From an uncultured Modestobacter sp. (lineage in GTDB: Bacteria; Actinomycetota; Actinomycetes; Mycobacteriales; Geodermatophilaceae): a DNA stretch of 64,000 nt. This document shows positions 1 to 7,398 of this stretch, one piece after another (position 1 is the first letter of the stretch; the number at the start of each line of letters is the position of its first letter). Where the stretch lies: NCBI RefSeq assembly GCF_947486615.1, contig NZ_CANKUD010000003.1, positions 372,001 to 436,000 on the forward strand. Reading direction: 5' to 3'. Below the pieces are notes generated by a model. The model saw only the letters and a list, made by a program, of their open reading frames with translations, was not told the DNA's origin and made no database searches. Both the position numbers and the translations under genes were made by a program.

Positions 1-1321
1 CGCGCCAGTCGGCCAGCGCGGCCAGCGTGCCGTCGGGGTGGATGACCAGCGGCGGCAGGTGCCCGGCGTTGCTCCACCGCATCCTGGTGAGGCCCCGGGC
101 GAGCTCGTCGGGGGTCTGCTCGAACCGCGCTACCGCCGCGGTCGCGTAGGTGCCCACCTGGAGCTGCGCCATGGAGGCGTCCAGCCCGCGGAGCACCTCG
201 GCCGGGCCGGCGTCGCTGTAGGTCGCGATGCCGCGCAGCAGTGAGCGCAGCTGGCCCATCGCCGCGGCGGCCGCCGTGTCGTGCCCGACGACGTCGCCGA
301 TGACCAGCATCGTCGACCCGGACGGCTGCCGGAACGCGTCGTACCAGTCCCCGCCCACCCGGGCGGCCTCGGCCGCCGGGGTGTACCGGACGACGACCTC
401 GGCCTGGTCGTGGGTGAACGCGCCGGTGAGCAGGCTGCGCTGCAGCTCCTCGGCGAGCTGGCGCTGCTGGGCGAACAGCCGCACGTTGTCCAGGGCCAGG
501 CCGATCCGGTCGGCGACCTCCTGGGCGGTGGCCAGCTCGGGTTCACCGACGGCACGCTCGCCGTCGAAGTAGAGGGTCAGCGCCCCGAGCGTGCGGCCAC
601 GCCCGCGCAGCGGCAGGGTCAGCCCGGAGTGCGGGCCGAGCAGCCGGAGCAGGTCCTGTGCCTCGCCGGCGGGCATCAGGTCGGCGACGTCCTCGGCCTC
701 GGCCAGCACGGTCTCGCCGAGCAGCGCCCGCACCACCGGCGAGGTCACCGGCATCGACGCCAGGCGCACGGCCGCGTACCGCTCGACCAGCGCCCGGCGG
801 GCCGGGTCCACGTGCCACCAGCCCACGTCCTGCGGGCGGCCGTCGACGTCCAGCACGGTGAGCACGCACCAGTCGCCCAGCACCGGCACGATCAGCCGCG
901 GGACCCGGGCCGCGGCCGTCTCGACGTCCAGGGTGCCGGCCAGCTCGGCGCTGACCCGGGCCAGCATCGCCAGCCGGTCCTGGGCGACCCGGCGGTCGGT
1001 CACGTCGGCGAAGTAGAAGAGCAGCCCACCGTCCGCGGGCAGCGCCTGCACCTCGAACCACCGGTTCAGCGGCTGCGGGTAGAAGCCCTCGATCGTGACG
1101 GGCTCACCCGTGGCCATCGCCGTGCGGTACGCGCGGCCGAAGTCGCTGTCGCCGACGGCCGGGAACGCCGTCCAGTAGTCGGCCCCGACCAGCTGCTCCC
1201 GCGACTGGCCGAGGACCTGGACCGCCGCCGGGTTGACGTAGGTGATCCGCCAGTCGGCGTCCAGGGACATGAAGCCGACCGGCATCGTCTCGACGACGCG
1301 TTCACCCGCCCGCCAGGGCAT
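1..1321 (-). CDS. PAS-GAF-SpoIIE (PP2C-type) serine phosphatase, truncated at the window edge
   Basis: Absent from the ORF track because it runs off the left edge. Read leftward from ATG at 1321, about 440 codons are present: a PAS domain (about 5-120, 'DADWRITYVNPAAVQVLGQ'), a GAF-like domain (about 145-290, 'LGDWCVLTVLDVDG'), then a SpoIIE phosphatase core with 'GGDWYDAF' and 'LVIGDVVGHD', whose aspartates bind the catalytic metals. Such proteins dephosphorylate anti-sigma-factor antagonists after sensing a small ligand or redox signal; which one is not visible. The 3' end is missing. It shares domain order and motifs with the gene at 59241-60998, so the two are paralogues. No anti-sigma partner lies beside it in the window. 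Confidence 0.85.
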   Translation of the reverse strand, partial: MPWRAGERVVETMPVGFMSLDADWRITYVNPAAVQVLGQSREQLVGADYWTAFPAVGDSDFGRAYRTAMATGEPVTIEGFYPQPLNRWFEVQALPADGGLLFYFADVTDRRVAQDRLAMLARVSAELAGTLDVETAAARVPRLIVPVLGDWCVLTVLDVDGRPQDVGWWHVDPARRALVERYAAVRLASMPVTSPVVRALLGETVLAEAEDVADLMPAGEAQDLLRLLGPHSGLTLPLRGRGRTLGALTLYFDGERAVGEPELATAQEVADRIGLALDNVRLFAQQRQLAEELQRSLLTGAFTHDQAEVVVRYTPAAEAARVGGDWYDAFRQPSGSTMLVIGDVVGHDTAAAAAMGQLRSLLRGIATYSDAGPAEVLRGLDASMAQLQVGTYATAAVARFEQTPDELARGLTRMRWSNAGHLPPLVIHPDGTLAALADWR

Positions 1322-1455
1322 GGGGACCTCCCGGTGATCCGCTGCTCGCGGGGGAGACCGGAGGAGCACCCGCCCCGTGGTTGGAGTCGAGCCGGTCCAG
1401 TTATGCCACGACGACCGGTGCCCCGGCAAGGACGGCCTCCCAGGCTCCCCTCCGG

Positions 1456-1875
1456 TCACGGGCAGGCGACCCACTCCTCCGCCCCGTCGGCGAACACCTG
1501 GCGCTTCCAGATCGGCAGCCGGGCCTTGACCTCGTCGACCAGCTCGGCGCACGCGGTGAACGCCTGACCGCGGTGCGAGCAGCTGACCGCGCAGGCCAGT
1601 GCGACGTCCCCGATGCCCAGCAGCCCGATCCGGTGCGAGACGGCCACCGCGTGCACCTCGGGGCGGGCGGCGAACTCGGCGGCGATCTCGGCGATCAGCT
1701 CCGGCGCGGTCGGGTGGCCGGTGTACTCCAGCTCGGTCACCGACCGGCCGCCGTCGTGGTCGCGGACGACGCCGGCGAAGGAGACGACCGCGCCGGCTGC
1801 GTCATAGCCGACGGCAGCCTCGTGCTCGGCGACCGACAGCGGCTCCTCGGTCACCCGGGCCAGGATCGTCTCCAC
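1456..1875 (-). CDS. moaE: Molybdopterin synthase catalytic subunit MoaE
   Basis: 139 aa, the usual MoaE length. MoaE transfers sulfur from MoaD thiocarboxylate to cyclic pyranopterin monophosphate, making the dithiolene of molybdopterin in the cytoplasm. Family signatures are present: 'GAVVSFAGVVRDHDGG' near the N-terminus, 'SHRIGLLGIGD' in the middle and 'VKARLPIWKRQ' near the C-terminus, which carries the conserved active-site lysines. moaD is not in the window. It lies 40 bp after a MobA-like gene on the same strand and near modCBA, making it part of a molybdenum block. ATG start at 1875. Confidence 0.93.
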   Translation of the reverse strand: METILARVTEEPLSVAEHEAAVGYDAAGAVVSFAGVVRDHDGGRSVTELEYTGHPTAPELIAEIAAEFAARPEVHAVAVSHRIGLLGIGDVALACAVSCSHRGQAFTACAELVDEVKARLPIWKRQVFADGAEEWVACP

Positions 1876-1915
1876 GGCCGCGAAGGTACCCGGCGGTCGG
1901 GCGCGGGCGAGGGCG

Positions 1916-2491
1916 TCAGGCCGTGGGCGGGTGGTCCAGGTCGGTGGGGTCGGCCAGGCCGGTGCAGTCCACCTCGAGCACGTCGTGGGCCGCGAGGTAG
2001 GCGCGGGCGCCCTCGTCGCCGGTCGCCGTCTCGGCCACCCCGGCCCAGTGCTCGCGGCCCAGCAGCACCGGGTGGCTGCGGACGCCGTCGTAGGTCGCCA
2101 CCGCCAGGGCGTCCGGTGCCGCCTGCTCGGCCACCCGGGCCAGCGCGGCCGGCGTCATCCCCGGCATGTCCACCAACTGCACCAGCACCGCATCGACGCG
2201 GCCCGGCCAGCCGCGCAGCCCGTCCAGCCCGGTGCGCAGGCTGGAGGCCATGCCGGACTCCCAGTCGCGGTTGGCCAGCACCGTGGCCCCGGTCAGGTCG
2301 GCGCGCTGCCAGACCTCCACCGCCGCGGCGCCCAGCACGACCAGCACCGGATCGCAGACCGCGGCCGCCGTCCGCACGGCGCGCTCGACCAGCAGGCTGC
2401 CCTCGTGCTCGACCAGCGCCTTGGGCATGCCGTACCGGCGGCCGCCGCCGGCGGCGAGCACCAGCCCGGCCACGGGGGCGTCGGAGGTCAT
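1916..2491 (-). CDS. MobA-like molybdenum-cofactor nucleotidyltransferase
   Basis: 191 aa. The N-terminal 'LVLAAGGGRRYGMPKALV' is the nucleotide-binding signature of the MobA/MocA/CoxC NTP-transferase family, and 'LVQLVDMPGMT' supplies the acidic metal-binding motif. Members attach CMP or GMP to molybdopterin; the length and motif fit the MocA type, but the base cannot be read from sequence. The track ORF (1916-4207) is a fusion artefact; the real start is ATG at 2491, overlapping the marR-family stop by 4 bp (ATGA), so the two are probably co-transcribed. moaE follows downstream. Confidence 0.85.
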   Translation of the reverse strand: MTSDAPVAGLVLAAGGGRRYGMPKALVEHEGSLLVERAVRTAAAVCDPVLVVLGAAAVEVWQRADLTGATVLANRDWESGMASSLRTGLDGLRGWPGRVDAVLVQLVDMPGMTPAALARVAEQAAPDALAVATYDGVRSHPVLLGREHWAGVAETATGDEGARAYLAAHDVLEVDCTGLADPTDLDHPPTA

Positions 2492-2985
2492 CCGACCACC
2501 TCCGCACGGGCCTGCTCGCTGGTCAGGCAGGGCTCGACCTGGTCGCTGGCCTGCGCCACCCGGGCCAGCAGGCGCCGCAGCTGGGCGCTCTCGTCGGCGT
2601 CGAGGTCGCCCAGGAGCCGACCCTCCACCGTCCGCAACGCGGACCGGGACCGCTCCAGCGCCGCGCGCCCCTCGGCGGTGACCACGACCTGCCGCACCCG
2701 CCGGTCTGCGGGGTCGGGGCGGCGGGTGACCAGCCCGGCGTCCTGCAGCTCGTCGACCAGGTAGGTCATCGCCGTCTTGTCGATGGCCAGCCGCTGGGCC
2801 AGCGCCAGCTGGGAGGACGGCGGCCCGGCCTGCACCGCCACCAGCACCTGGTAGCCGCGCGGACCACCGGGCAGGTCGTCGACCGCGGTGAGGGCGGTCT
2901 GCCGGAAGGCCGTGGCCACCCGGTGCAGCGACCACCCCAGCTCGTCCTCCAGCCCGGGGACGTCCTGCTCTCGACTGCTCGTCAC
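2488..2985 (-). CDS. MarR-family transcriptional regulator
   Basis: 165 aa from GTG 2985. The winged-helix domain spans most of the protein: 'LAQRLAIDKTAMTYLVDELQ' is the recognition helix region and 'RRPDPADRRVRQVVVTAEG' is the classic MarR wing with its DxR motif. The track starts two codons earlier at GTG 2991, but a good promoter (TTGGCA, 17 bp, TACGAT) ends at 2992, so 2991 would precede the transcript; GTG 2985 is 6 bp after the -10 box and suits a leaderless mRNA. It is divergent from an epoxide hydrolase across a perfect inverted repeat (3022-3046), probably its operator. It overlaps the MobA-like gene by 4 bp. Confidence 0.88.
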   Translation of the reverse strand: MTSSREQDVPGLEDELGWSLHRVATAFRQTALTAVDDLPGGPRGYQVLVAVQAGPPSSQLALAQRLAIDKTAMTYLVDELQDAGLVTRRPDPADRRVRQVVVTAEGRAALERSRSALRTVEGRLLGDLDADESAQLRRLLARVAQASDQVEPCLTSEQARAEVVG

Positions 2986-2991
2986 CGGCAC

Positions 2992-3020
2992 ATCGTACGT
3001 CGGTGCTACCGTCCTGCCAA
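2992..3020 (-). promoter_or_regulatory. Promoter of the marR-family gene
   Basis: Reading leftward, TTGGCA (3020-3015) and TACGAT (2997-2992) are separated by exactly 17 bp. The -35 box matches the consensus at 5 of 6 positions. The start codon GTG 2985 is 6 bp past the -10 box. Confidence 0.65.
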
Positions 3021-3021
3021 C

Positions 3022-3046
3022 AGATCGTCTGACTGACAGACGATCT
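3022..3046. promoter_or_regulatory. Perfect inverted-repeat operator between marR-type gene and epoxide hydrolase
   Basis: AGATCGTCTG, 5-bp spacer, CAGACGATCT: a perfect 10-bp inverted repeat. It abuts the -35 box of the leftward marR promoter and lies 31 bp before the epoxide hydrolase start. Position and symmetry fit a MarR dimer site controlling both genes; binding is inferred. Confidence 0.75.
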
Positions 3047-3076
3047 CACCGGATGACGACCGTGAGGCAGCCCGAC

Positions 3077-4276
3077 ATGAGCACGACGACGCACCCCGAG
3101 CACGACGTGACCGCCGACGACGCGGTCCGGCCGTTCACCATCGCCGTCCCGCAGGCCCAGCTCGACGACCTGCAGCAGCGGCTGGACGCCACCCGGTGGC
3201 CCGACGCCGAGACCGTCCCCGACACCAGCCAGGGCCCGCAGCTGGCCAAGGTCCAGGCCCTGGTCGAGCGCTGGCGGACCGGTTACGACTGGCGGGCCAC
3301 CGAGGCGCTGCTCAACGGCTGGGACCAGTTCGTGACCAGCATCGACGGGCTGGACGTGCACTTCCTGCACATCCGCTCCCCCGAGCCGGACGCCATGCCG
3401 ATGGTCATGACGCACGGCTGGCCCGGCTCGGTCCTGGAGTTCCGGAAGGTCATCGGCCCGCTGACCGACCCGGTGGCGCACGGCGGCCGCGCCGAGGACG
3501 CCTTCTCGCTGGTGATCCCCAGCCTGCCCGGCTTCGGCTTCTCCGGGCGGCCCACCACCACCGGCTGGGACCTGCCGCGAACCGCCCGCGCCTGGGTGAC
3601 GCTGATGGCCCGGCTGGGCTACGACCGCTTCGTCGCCCAGGGCGGTGACCTCGGCGCCGGGGTCACCGAGGAGATGGCCGCACTGACCGCCACCAGCCCG
3701 ACCGGGTTGGCCGGCATGCACCTGAACATGGCCATGTTCTGGCCCACCCCGGCCGAGATGGCGGAGGCGACGCCGGAGGAGCAGCAGATGCTCACCGAGG
3801 CCCGCTACTACGACGAGGTGCTCTCCGGCTACGCCAAGCAGATGTCCACCCGCCCGCAGACCATCGGCTACTTGCTGTCGGACTCCCCGGTCGGGCTGGC
3901 GTCCTGGATCTACGCGATGTTCGCCGACGTCGGCGGTGCGCACGGCGACGCCGAGGCGGTCTTCGAGGTCGACGAGATGATCGACGACGTCATGCTCTAC
4001 TGGCTGACCAACACTGCGGCGTCCTCGGCCCGGATGTACTGGGAGCTCAGCCAGCGGCACTGGGGGCCGCCGGCCGGCGCGGCGCCCATCGGCCTCCCGA
4101 CCGGGATCACGATCATGCCCGGGGAGTACGTGCGGAAGTCCCGCCGCTGGGTCGAGCGCCGCTACACCGACCTGCTGCACTTCGACCAGGTCGCCGCCGG
4201 CGGGCACTTCGCCGTGCTGGAGCAGCCGGAGCTGCTGGTGGAGGAGATCCGGACGACGTTCCGCCGGCTGCGCTGA
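3077..4276 (+). CDS. Epoxide hydrolase, alpha/beta-hydrolase fold with EHN domain
   Basis: 399 aa. The N-terminal 'FTIAVPQAQLDDLQQRLDATRWPD' is the EHN domain of microsomal-type epoxide hydrolases. Further on come 'HGWPGSVLEF' (oxyanion-hole HGXP) and 'GGDLGAGV' with the nucleophilic aspartate; the histidine is probably in 'GGHFAVLEQPE'. It would open epoxides to diols in the cytoplasm. The track starts inside the divergent gene (2888). ATG 3077 follows 'GAGG' at good spacing; ATG 3053 is the alternative. The divergent MarR protein and shared operator suggest substrate-induced expression as a detoxification pair. It converges on modC with 3 bp between stops. Confidence 0.88.
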   Translation: MSTTTHPEHDVTADDAVRPFTIAVPQAQLDDLQQRLDATRWPDAETVPDTSQGPQLAKVQALVERWRTGYDWRATEALLNGWDQFVTSIDGLDVHFLHIRSPEPDAMPMVMTHGWPGSVLEFRKVIGPLTDPVAHGGRAEDAFSLVIPSLPGFGFSGRPTTTGWDLPRTARAWVTLMARLGYDRFVAQGGDLGAGVTEEMAALTATSPTGLAGMHLNMAMFWPTPAEMAEATPEEQQMLTEARYYDEVLSGYAKQMSTRPQTIGYLLSDSPVGLASWIYAMFADVGGAHGDAEAVFEVDEMIDDVMLYWLTNTAASSARMYWELSQRHWGPPAGAAPIGLPTGITIMPGEYVRKSRRWVERRYTDLLHFDQVAAGGHFAVLEQPELLVEEIRTTFRRLR

Positions 4277-4279
4277 GGC

Positions 4280-5329
4280 TCAGCGCGGGTAGACGGCGAC
4301 CTCGGAGGCCTTGACCGAGGCCCAGACCTGCGCGCCGGGGGCCAGCCCGAGCTCGGCGAAGGAGGTGGCGGTGACGTCGGCGGTCAGCGCCACCTCCCCG
4401 GCCAGGTCGCAGCGCACCACCGGACCGTGCGGGGTCGCCGTCACCAGCCTCAGCGGCCACACGTTGCGCGGGCTGCCCTCGGGGCGGGACAGGTACAGCG
4501 CCACCGACTCGGGCCGCACGGCGACGAACACCGGCCCGTGCACCTGCGCGGCCACCGCGACCGCGCTACCCCCGTCGAGGGCGACCGTCGTCCCGGTGCC
4601 GGTGCCGGCCAGCAGCACCAGCCCGACCAGCCGGGCCACGTAGTCGGTGCGCGGCCGCCGGGCGACCTCGGCCGGCGTGCCGGCCTGCACCACCCGGCCG
4701 TCCTCGACCACCAGCACCCGGTCGGCCAGCGCCATCGCGTCGACCGGGTCGTGGGTGACCAGCACCGCACTGCCGGCGTAGTCGCCCAGGTGCCGGTGCA
4801 GCTCGGCCCGCACGGTCAGCCGGGTACGGGCGTCCAGCGCGGACAGCGGCTCGTCCAGCAGCAGCAGCCGCGGGTCGCCGACCAGCGCCCGGGCCAGCGC
4901 GGCGCGCTGCGCCTGGCCCCCGGAGAGCTGACCGGGGCGGCGGTCGCCCAGCCCGGCCAGGCCCACCCGGTCCAGCCAGCCCTCGGCGGTGGCCCGCGCA
5001 TCGGCCCGCCGCGCCCCGCGGGTGCGCAGCCCGAAGGCGACGTTGTCGGCGACCGAGAGGTGCGGGAACAGCAGGTGGTCCTGGAACACCATGCCCAGCG
5101 ACCGCTGGTGGGCGGGTACGTGCCGGCCGGCGTCGTCCCACACCCGGTCGCCGTCGACGACCACCCGCCCGCCGTCGGGCGCCAGCAGCCCGGCGAGCAC
5201 CCGCAGGAGCGTGGACTTGCCCGCGCCGTTCGGGCCGAGGACGGCGAGCACCTCCCCGTCGGCGACGGCCAGCTCCACGTCCAGCGTGAGCGCCCCGCGG
5301 CGGACGACGACGTGCGCGGCCAGGCTCAT
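4280..5329 (-). CDS. modC: Molybdate ABC transporter ATP-binding protein ModC
   Basis: 349 aa. The ATPase shows Walker A 'GPNGAGKS', Q-loop 'GMVFQDHLLFPHLSV', signature 'LSGGQAQR', Walker B 'LLLLDEP' and H-loop 'VLVTHDP'. The C-terminal 110 residues form a TOBE/MOP-like domain that can bind oxyanion. It energises molybdate import with ModB and ModA. The track ORF begins too far upstream; ATG 5329 overlaps the modB stop by 4 bp. It is the last gene of a translationally coupled run (HTH-TOBE, modA, modB, modC). Confidence 0.94.
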   Translation of the reverse strand: MSLAAHVVVRRGALTLDVELAVADGEVLAVLGPNGAGKSTLLRVLAGLLAPDGGRVVVDGDRVWDDAGRHVPAHQRSLGMVFQDHLLFPHLSVADNVAFGLRTRGARRADARATAEGWLDRVGLAGLGDRRPGQLSGGQAQRAALARALVGDPRLLLLDEPLSALDARTRLTVRAELHRHLGDYAGSAVLVTHDPVDAMALADRVLVVEDGRVVQAGTPAEVARRPRTDYVARLVGLVLLAGTGTGTTVALDGGSAVAVAAQVHGPVFVAVRPESVALYLSRPEGSPRNVWPLRLVTATPHGPVVRCDLAGEVALTADVTATSFAELGLAPGAQVWASVKASEVAVYPR

Positions 5330-6162
5330 CCGACCGCCCCCCGCCCCAGCCAGCGGCCGCGGAGCAGCAGCAGGGTGGCCAGCGAGACCGCCAGCAGCAC
5401 CAGGCTGAGCACGATCGCCGCCTCCGGGTCGCGCTGCAGGGTCAGGTACACCGCCAGCGGCATCGTCTGCGTCGTCCCCGGGAAGTTGCCGGCGAAGGTG
5501 ATCGTGGCGCCGAACTCGCCCAGCGCCCGCGCCCAGCAGAGCACCGCGCCGGCCGCCACCCCGGGCGCGACCAGCGGCAGGGTGACCCGGCGGAACGTCG
5601 TCCACCGGTCGGCGCCGAGGGTGGCCGCGGCGTCCTCGAACCGGGCGTCGGCGGCGCGCAGCGCGCCCTCCACGCTGATCACCAGGAACGGCATCGCCAC
5701 GAACGTCTCGGCCACCACGACCGCGGCGGTGGTGAACGGCAGCGAGAAGCCGGTGGCCTCGAACAGCCACCGGCCGACGATCCCCTGCCGGCCCAGCACC
5801 AGGAACAGCGCCACGCCCCCGACGACCGGCGGCAGCACCAGCGGGACGGTGACCAGCGCCCGCAGCAGCGACCGGCCGCGCACCTGCGACCGGGCCAGCA
5901 CCCAGGCCAGCGGGACGCCGAGCAGCAGCGACAGCAGCGTGGCCAGGGTCGCCGAGACCAGCGAGAGCCGCAGCGCCTCACCGACGCCGGGCCGGGCCAG
6001 CTGCGCGCCGATCTCCGGCCACGGCGCCCGCACCACCAGCCCGACCAGCGGCAGCACCAGGAACCCGACGGCCAGCAGCGCCGGCACCAGCAGCGGCACC
6101 GGCACCCCGCCGTCCCTGCTCGTCCGCCGAGATGGCCATCTCGGCGGCGCGGGGTGGGTCAC
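5326..6162 (-). CDS. modB: Molybdate ABC transporter permease ModB
   Basis: 278 aa, GTG start. About six hydrophobic helices are visible, from 'LLVPALLAVGFLVLPLVGLVV' to 'AIVLSLVLLAVSLATLLLL'. The cytoplasmic coupling motif 'EDAAATLGADRWTTFRRVTLP' is typical of ModB/CysT permeases, as is 'ALGEFGATITFAGN'. It forms the membrane channel for molybdate. It overlaps modA and modC by 4 bp on either side, implying tight coupling. Confidence 0.94.
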   Translation of the reverse strand: MTHPAPPRWPSRRTSRDGGVPVPLLVPALLAVGFLVLPLVGLVVRAPWPEIGAQLARPGVGEALRLSLVSATLATLLSLLLGVPLAWVLARSQVRGRSLLRALVTVPLVLPPVVGGVALFLVLGRQGIVGRWLFEATGFSLPFTTAAVVVAETFVAMPFLVISVEGALRAADARFEDAAATLGADRWTTFRRVTLPLVAPGVAAGAVLCWARALGEFGATITFAGNFPGTTQTMPLAVYLTLQRDPEAAIVLSLVLLAVSLATLLLLRGRWLGRGAVG

Positions 6163-6944
6163 GGGGTGCGGAAGCCGGCGTCGGTGAGGGCCTGCTGGCC
6201 CTCCGCCAACCGGACCAGCGCCACGAACGCCTCCGCGGCCGCCGGGTTCGGCGCGGCCGCGAGCACGCAGAGCGGGTACTCGTTGGGCTCCTGCGCGGCC
6301 TCGGGGAACGGGATGCCCTCGACGTCGTCACCGGCTGCCCGCACGTCGGTGGCGTAGACCAGCGCGGCGTCGACCTCGCCCAACTGCACCTTGGTCAGCG
6401 CCGCCCGGACGTCCTGCTCCTGGGTGTCGGGCTGCGCGGTGATGCCCACGTCGGCGAAGACGGCCTCCGCCGCCGCGCCGCACGGGACGTCGGGTGCACA
6501 GACGGCGAGGGCCAGGTCCGGGTCGGCGAAGTCGGTCAGCCCCGTGACGCCGCCGGGGTTGCCGGCCGGGACGGCGATCTCCAGCGCGTTGCCGGTGAAC
6601 ACCGCCGGCTCGTCCGCGGCCAGGTCGGCGACGACGTCCATCTGCGCGGTGTCGGCCGAGGCGAAGACGTCGGCCGGGGCGCCCTGGCCGATCTGGGTGG
6701 CCAGCGTCGAGCTGCCGGCGAAGGTGAACTGAACGTCCAGGCCGGGGTGCTCGGCCTCGAGCTGGTCGCCCAGGCCGGTGAAGACGTCGGTCAGCGAGGC
6801 GGCTGCGAAGACGGTCAGCGTGCCGCCCACCTCGCCGTCGGCCGTCGCGGTCGAGTCGGTGCCACAGCCGGCCAGCACCAGCAGCGAGGCCCCGGCGAGC
6901 AGCCGCCCGCGCCCGGCACGATGACCTGGCGGGTGCCCGCTCAC
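6159..6944 (-). CDS. modA: Molybdate-binding lipoprotein ModA
   Basis: 261 aa, GTG start. A signal peptide ends in a lipobox ('LLVLAGCGTD'), so the protein should be anchored to the outer face of the membrane. 'LTVFAAASLTDVFTGLGDQLE' carries the serines that contact the oxyanion in ModA; 'FAGSSTLATQIGQGAPADVFASAD' and 'VDAALVYATDVRAAGD' are also conserved. It captures molybdate or tungstate and delivers it to ModBC. It overlaps the upstream HTH-TOBE gene by 4 bp (GTGA). Confidence 0.94.
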   Translation of the reverse strand: MSGHPPGHRAGRGRLLAGASLLVLAGCGTDSTATADGEVGGTLTVFAAASLTDVFTGLGDQLEAEHPGLDVQFTFAGSSTLATQIGQGAPADVFASADTAQMDVVADLAADEPAVFTGNALEIAVPAGNPGGVTGLTDFADPDLALAVCAPDVPCGAAAEAVFADVGITAQPDTQEQDVRAALTKVQLGEVDAALVYATDVRAAGDDVEGIPFPEAAQEPNEYPLCVLAAAPNPAAAEAFVALVRLAEGQQALTDAGFRTP

Positions 6945-7333
6945 GGCACGTCCACGCTGACCTGGGTGGCCTTGACCGTCGCGACGGCCCGGACGCCGAC
7001 CTCCAGGCCCAGCTCGTCGGCGGCCTCCCGCGACATCAGCGAGACGAGCCGGAACGGCCCGGCCTGGATCTCGACCTGCGCCATCACGGTGTCCCGGACG
7101 ACGCGGGTGACGATGCCGGCCAGCCGGTTGCGGGCCGAGGAGGAGCGGGTGGCGCCCGGCTGCGGCGCGTCGTGCAACTCGGCGGCGACCCGGGCCAGGG
7201 CCGCGCCGTCGACCTGCGCCGGGCCGCCGTCGCGGGTGGCGGGCAGCCGCTCGCTGTCGATCCAGCGGCGGACGGTGTCGTCGCTGACGCCGAGCAGGGC
7301 GGCGGCCTCGGCGATGCGGTAGCTGGCGGGCAC
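6941..7333 (-). CDS. HTH-TOBE molybdate-responsive regulator
   Basis: 130 aa. Residues 4-45 ('YRIAEAAALLGVSDDTVRRWIDSERLP') form a MerR/excisionase-type helix-turn-helix; residues 67-128 ('RNRLAGIVTRVVRDTVMAQVEIQ') form a single TOBE/Mop oxyanion-binding domain. The layout differs from enterobacterial ModE but suggests the same job: sense molybdate and control modABC. It is the first gene of the run and overlaps modA. TAGAGT (7345-7340) lies 6 bp before GTG 7333, so the mRNA is probably leaderless. Two near-identical repeats just upstream (7348-7398) are candidate self-operators. Confidence 0.85.
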   Translation of the reverse strand: MPASYRIAEAAALLGVSDDTVRRWIDSERLPATRDGGPAQVDGAALARVAAELHDAPQPGATRSSSARNRLAGIVTRVVRDTVMAQVEIQAGPFRLVSLMSREAADELGLEVGVRAVATVKATQVSVDVP

Positions 7334-7339
7334 CGCCGC

Positions 7340-7345
7340 ACTCTA
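7340..7345 (-). promoter_or_regulatory. -10 box of the mod operon
   Basis: TAGAGT on the minus strand, 6 bp before the GTG start. No clear -35 hexamer was identified; the repeats at 7348-7398 occupy that region. Confidence 0.5.
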
Positions 7346-7398
7346 GATCCGCAGCTGCGGCGGATCAACGCAGGAGAGTCCGCAGCTGCGGAGGATCA
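7346..7398. promoter_or_regulatory. Tandem palindromic operator of the mod operon
   Basis: Two 20-bp direct repeats, TCCGCAGCTGCGGMGGATCA, start at 7348 and 7379 and differ at one base. Each holds the 12-bp palindrome CCGCAGCTGCGG. The start-to-start distance is 31 bp, close to three helical turns, so bound dimers would face the same side. The first copy also forms GATCCGC-N7-GCGGATC. They occupy the -35 region of the leftward mod promoter. Confidence 0.7.

Noticed and set aside
281-1567. 428-aa plus-strand ORF
   Set aside because: Antisense to the truncated SpoIIE-type phosphatase, whose motifs read cleanly on the minus strand.
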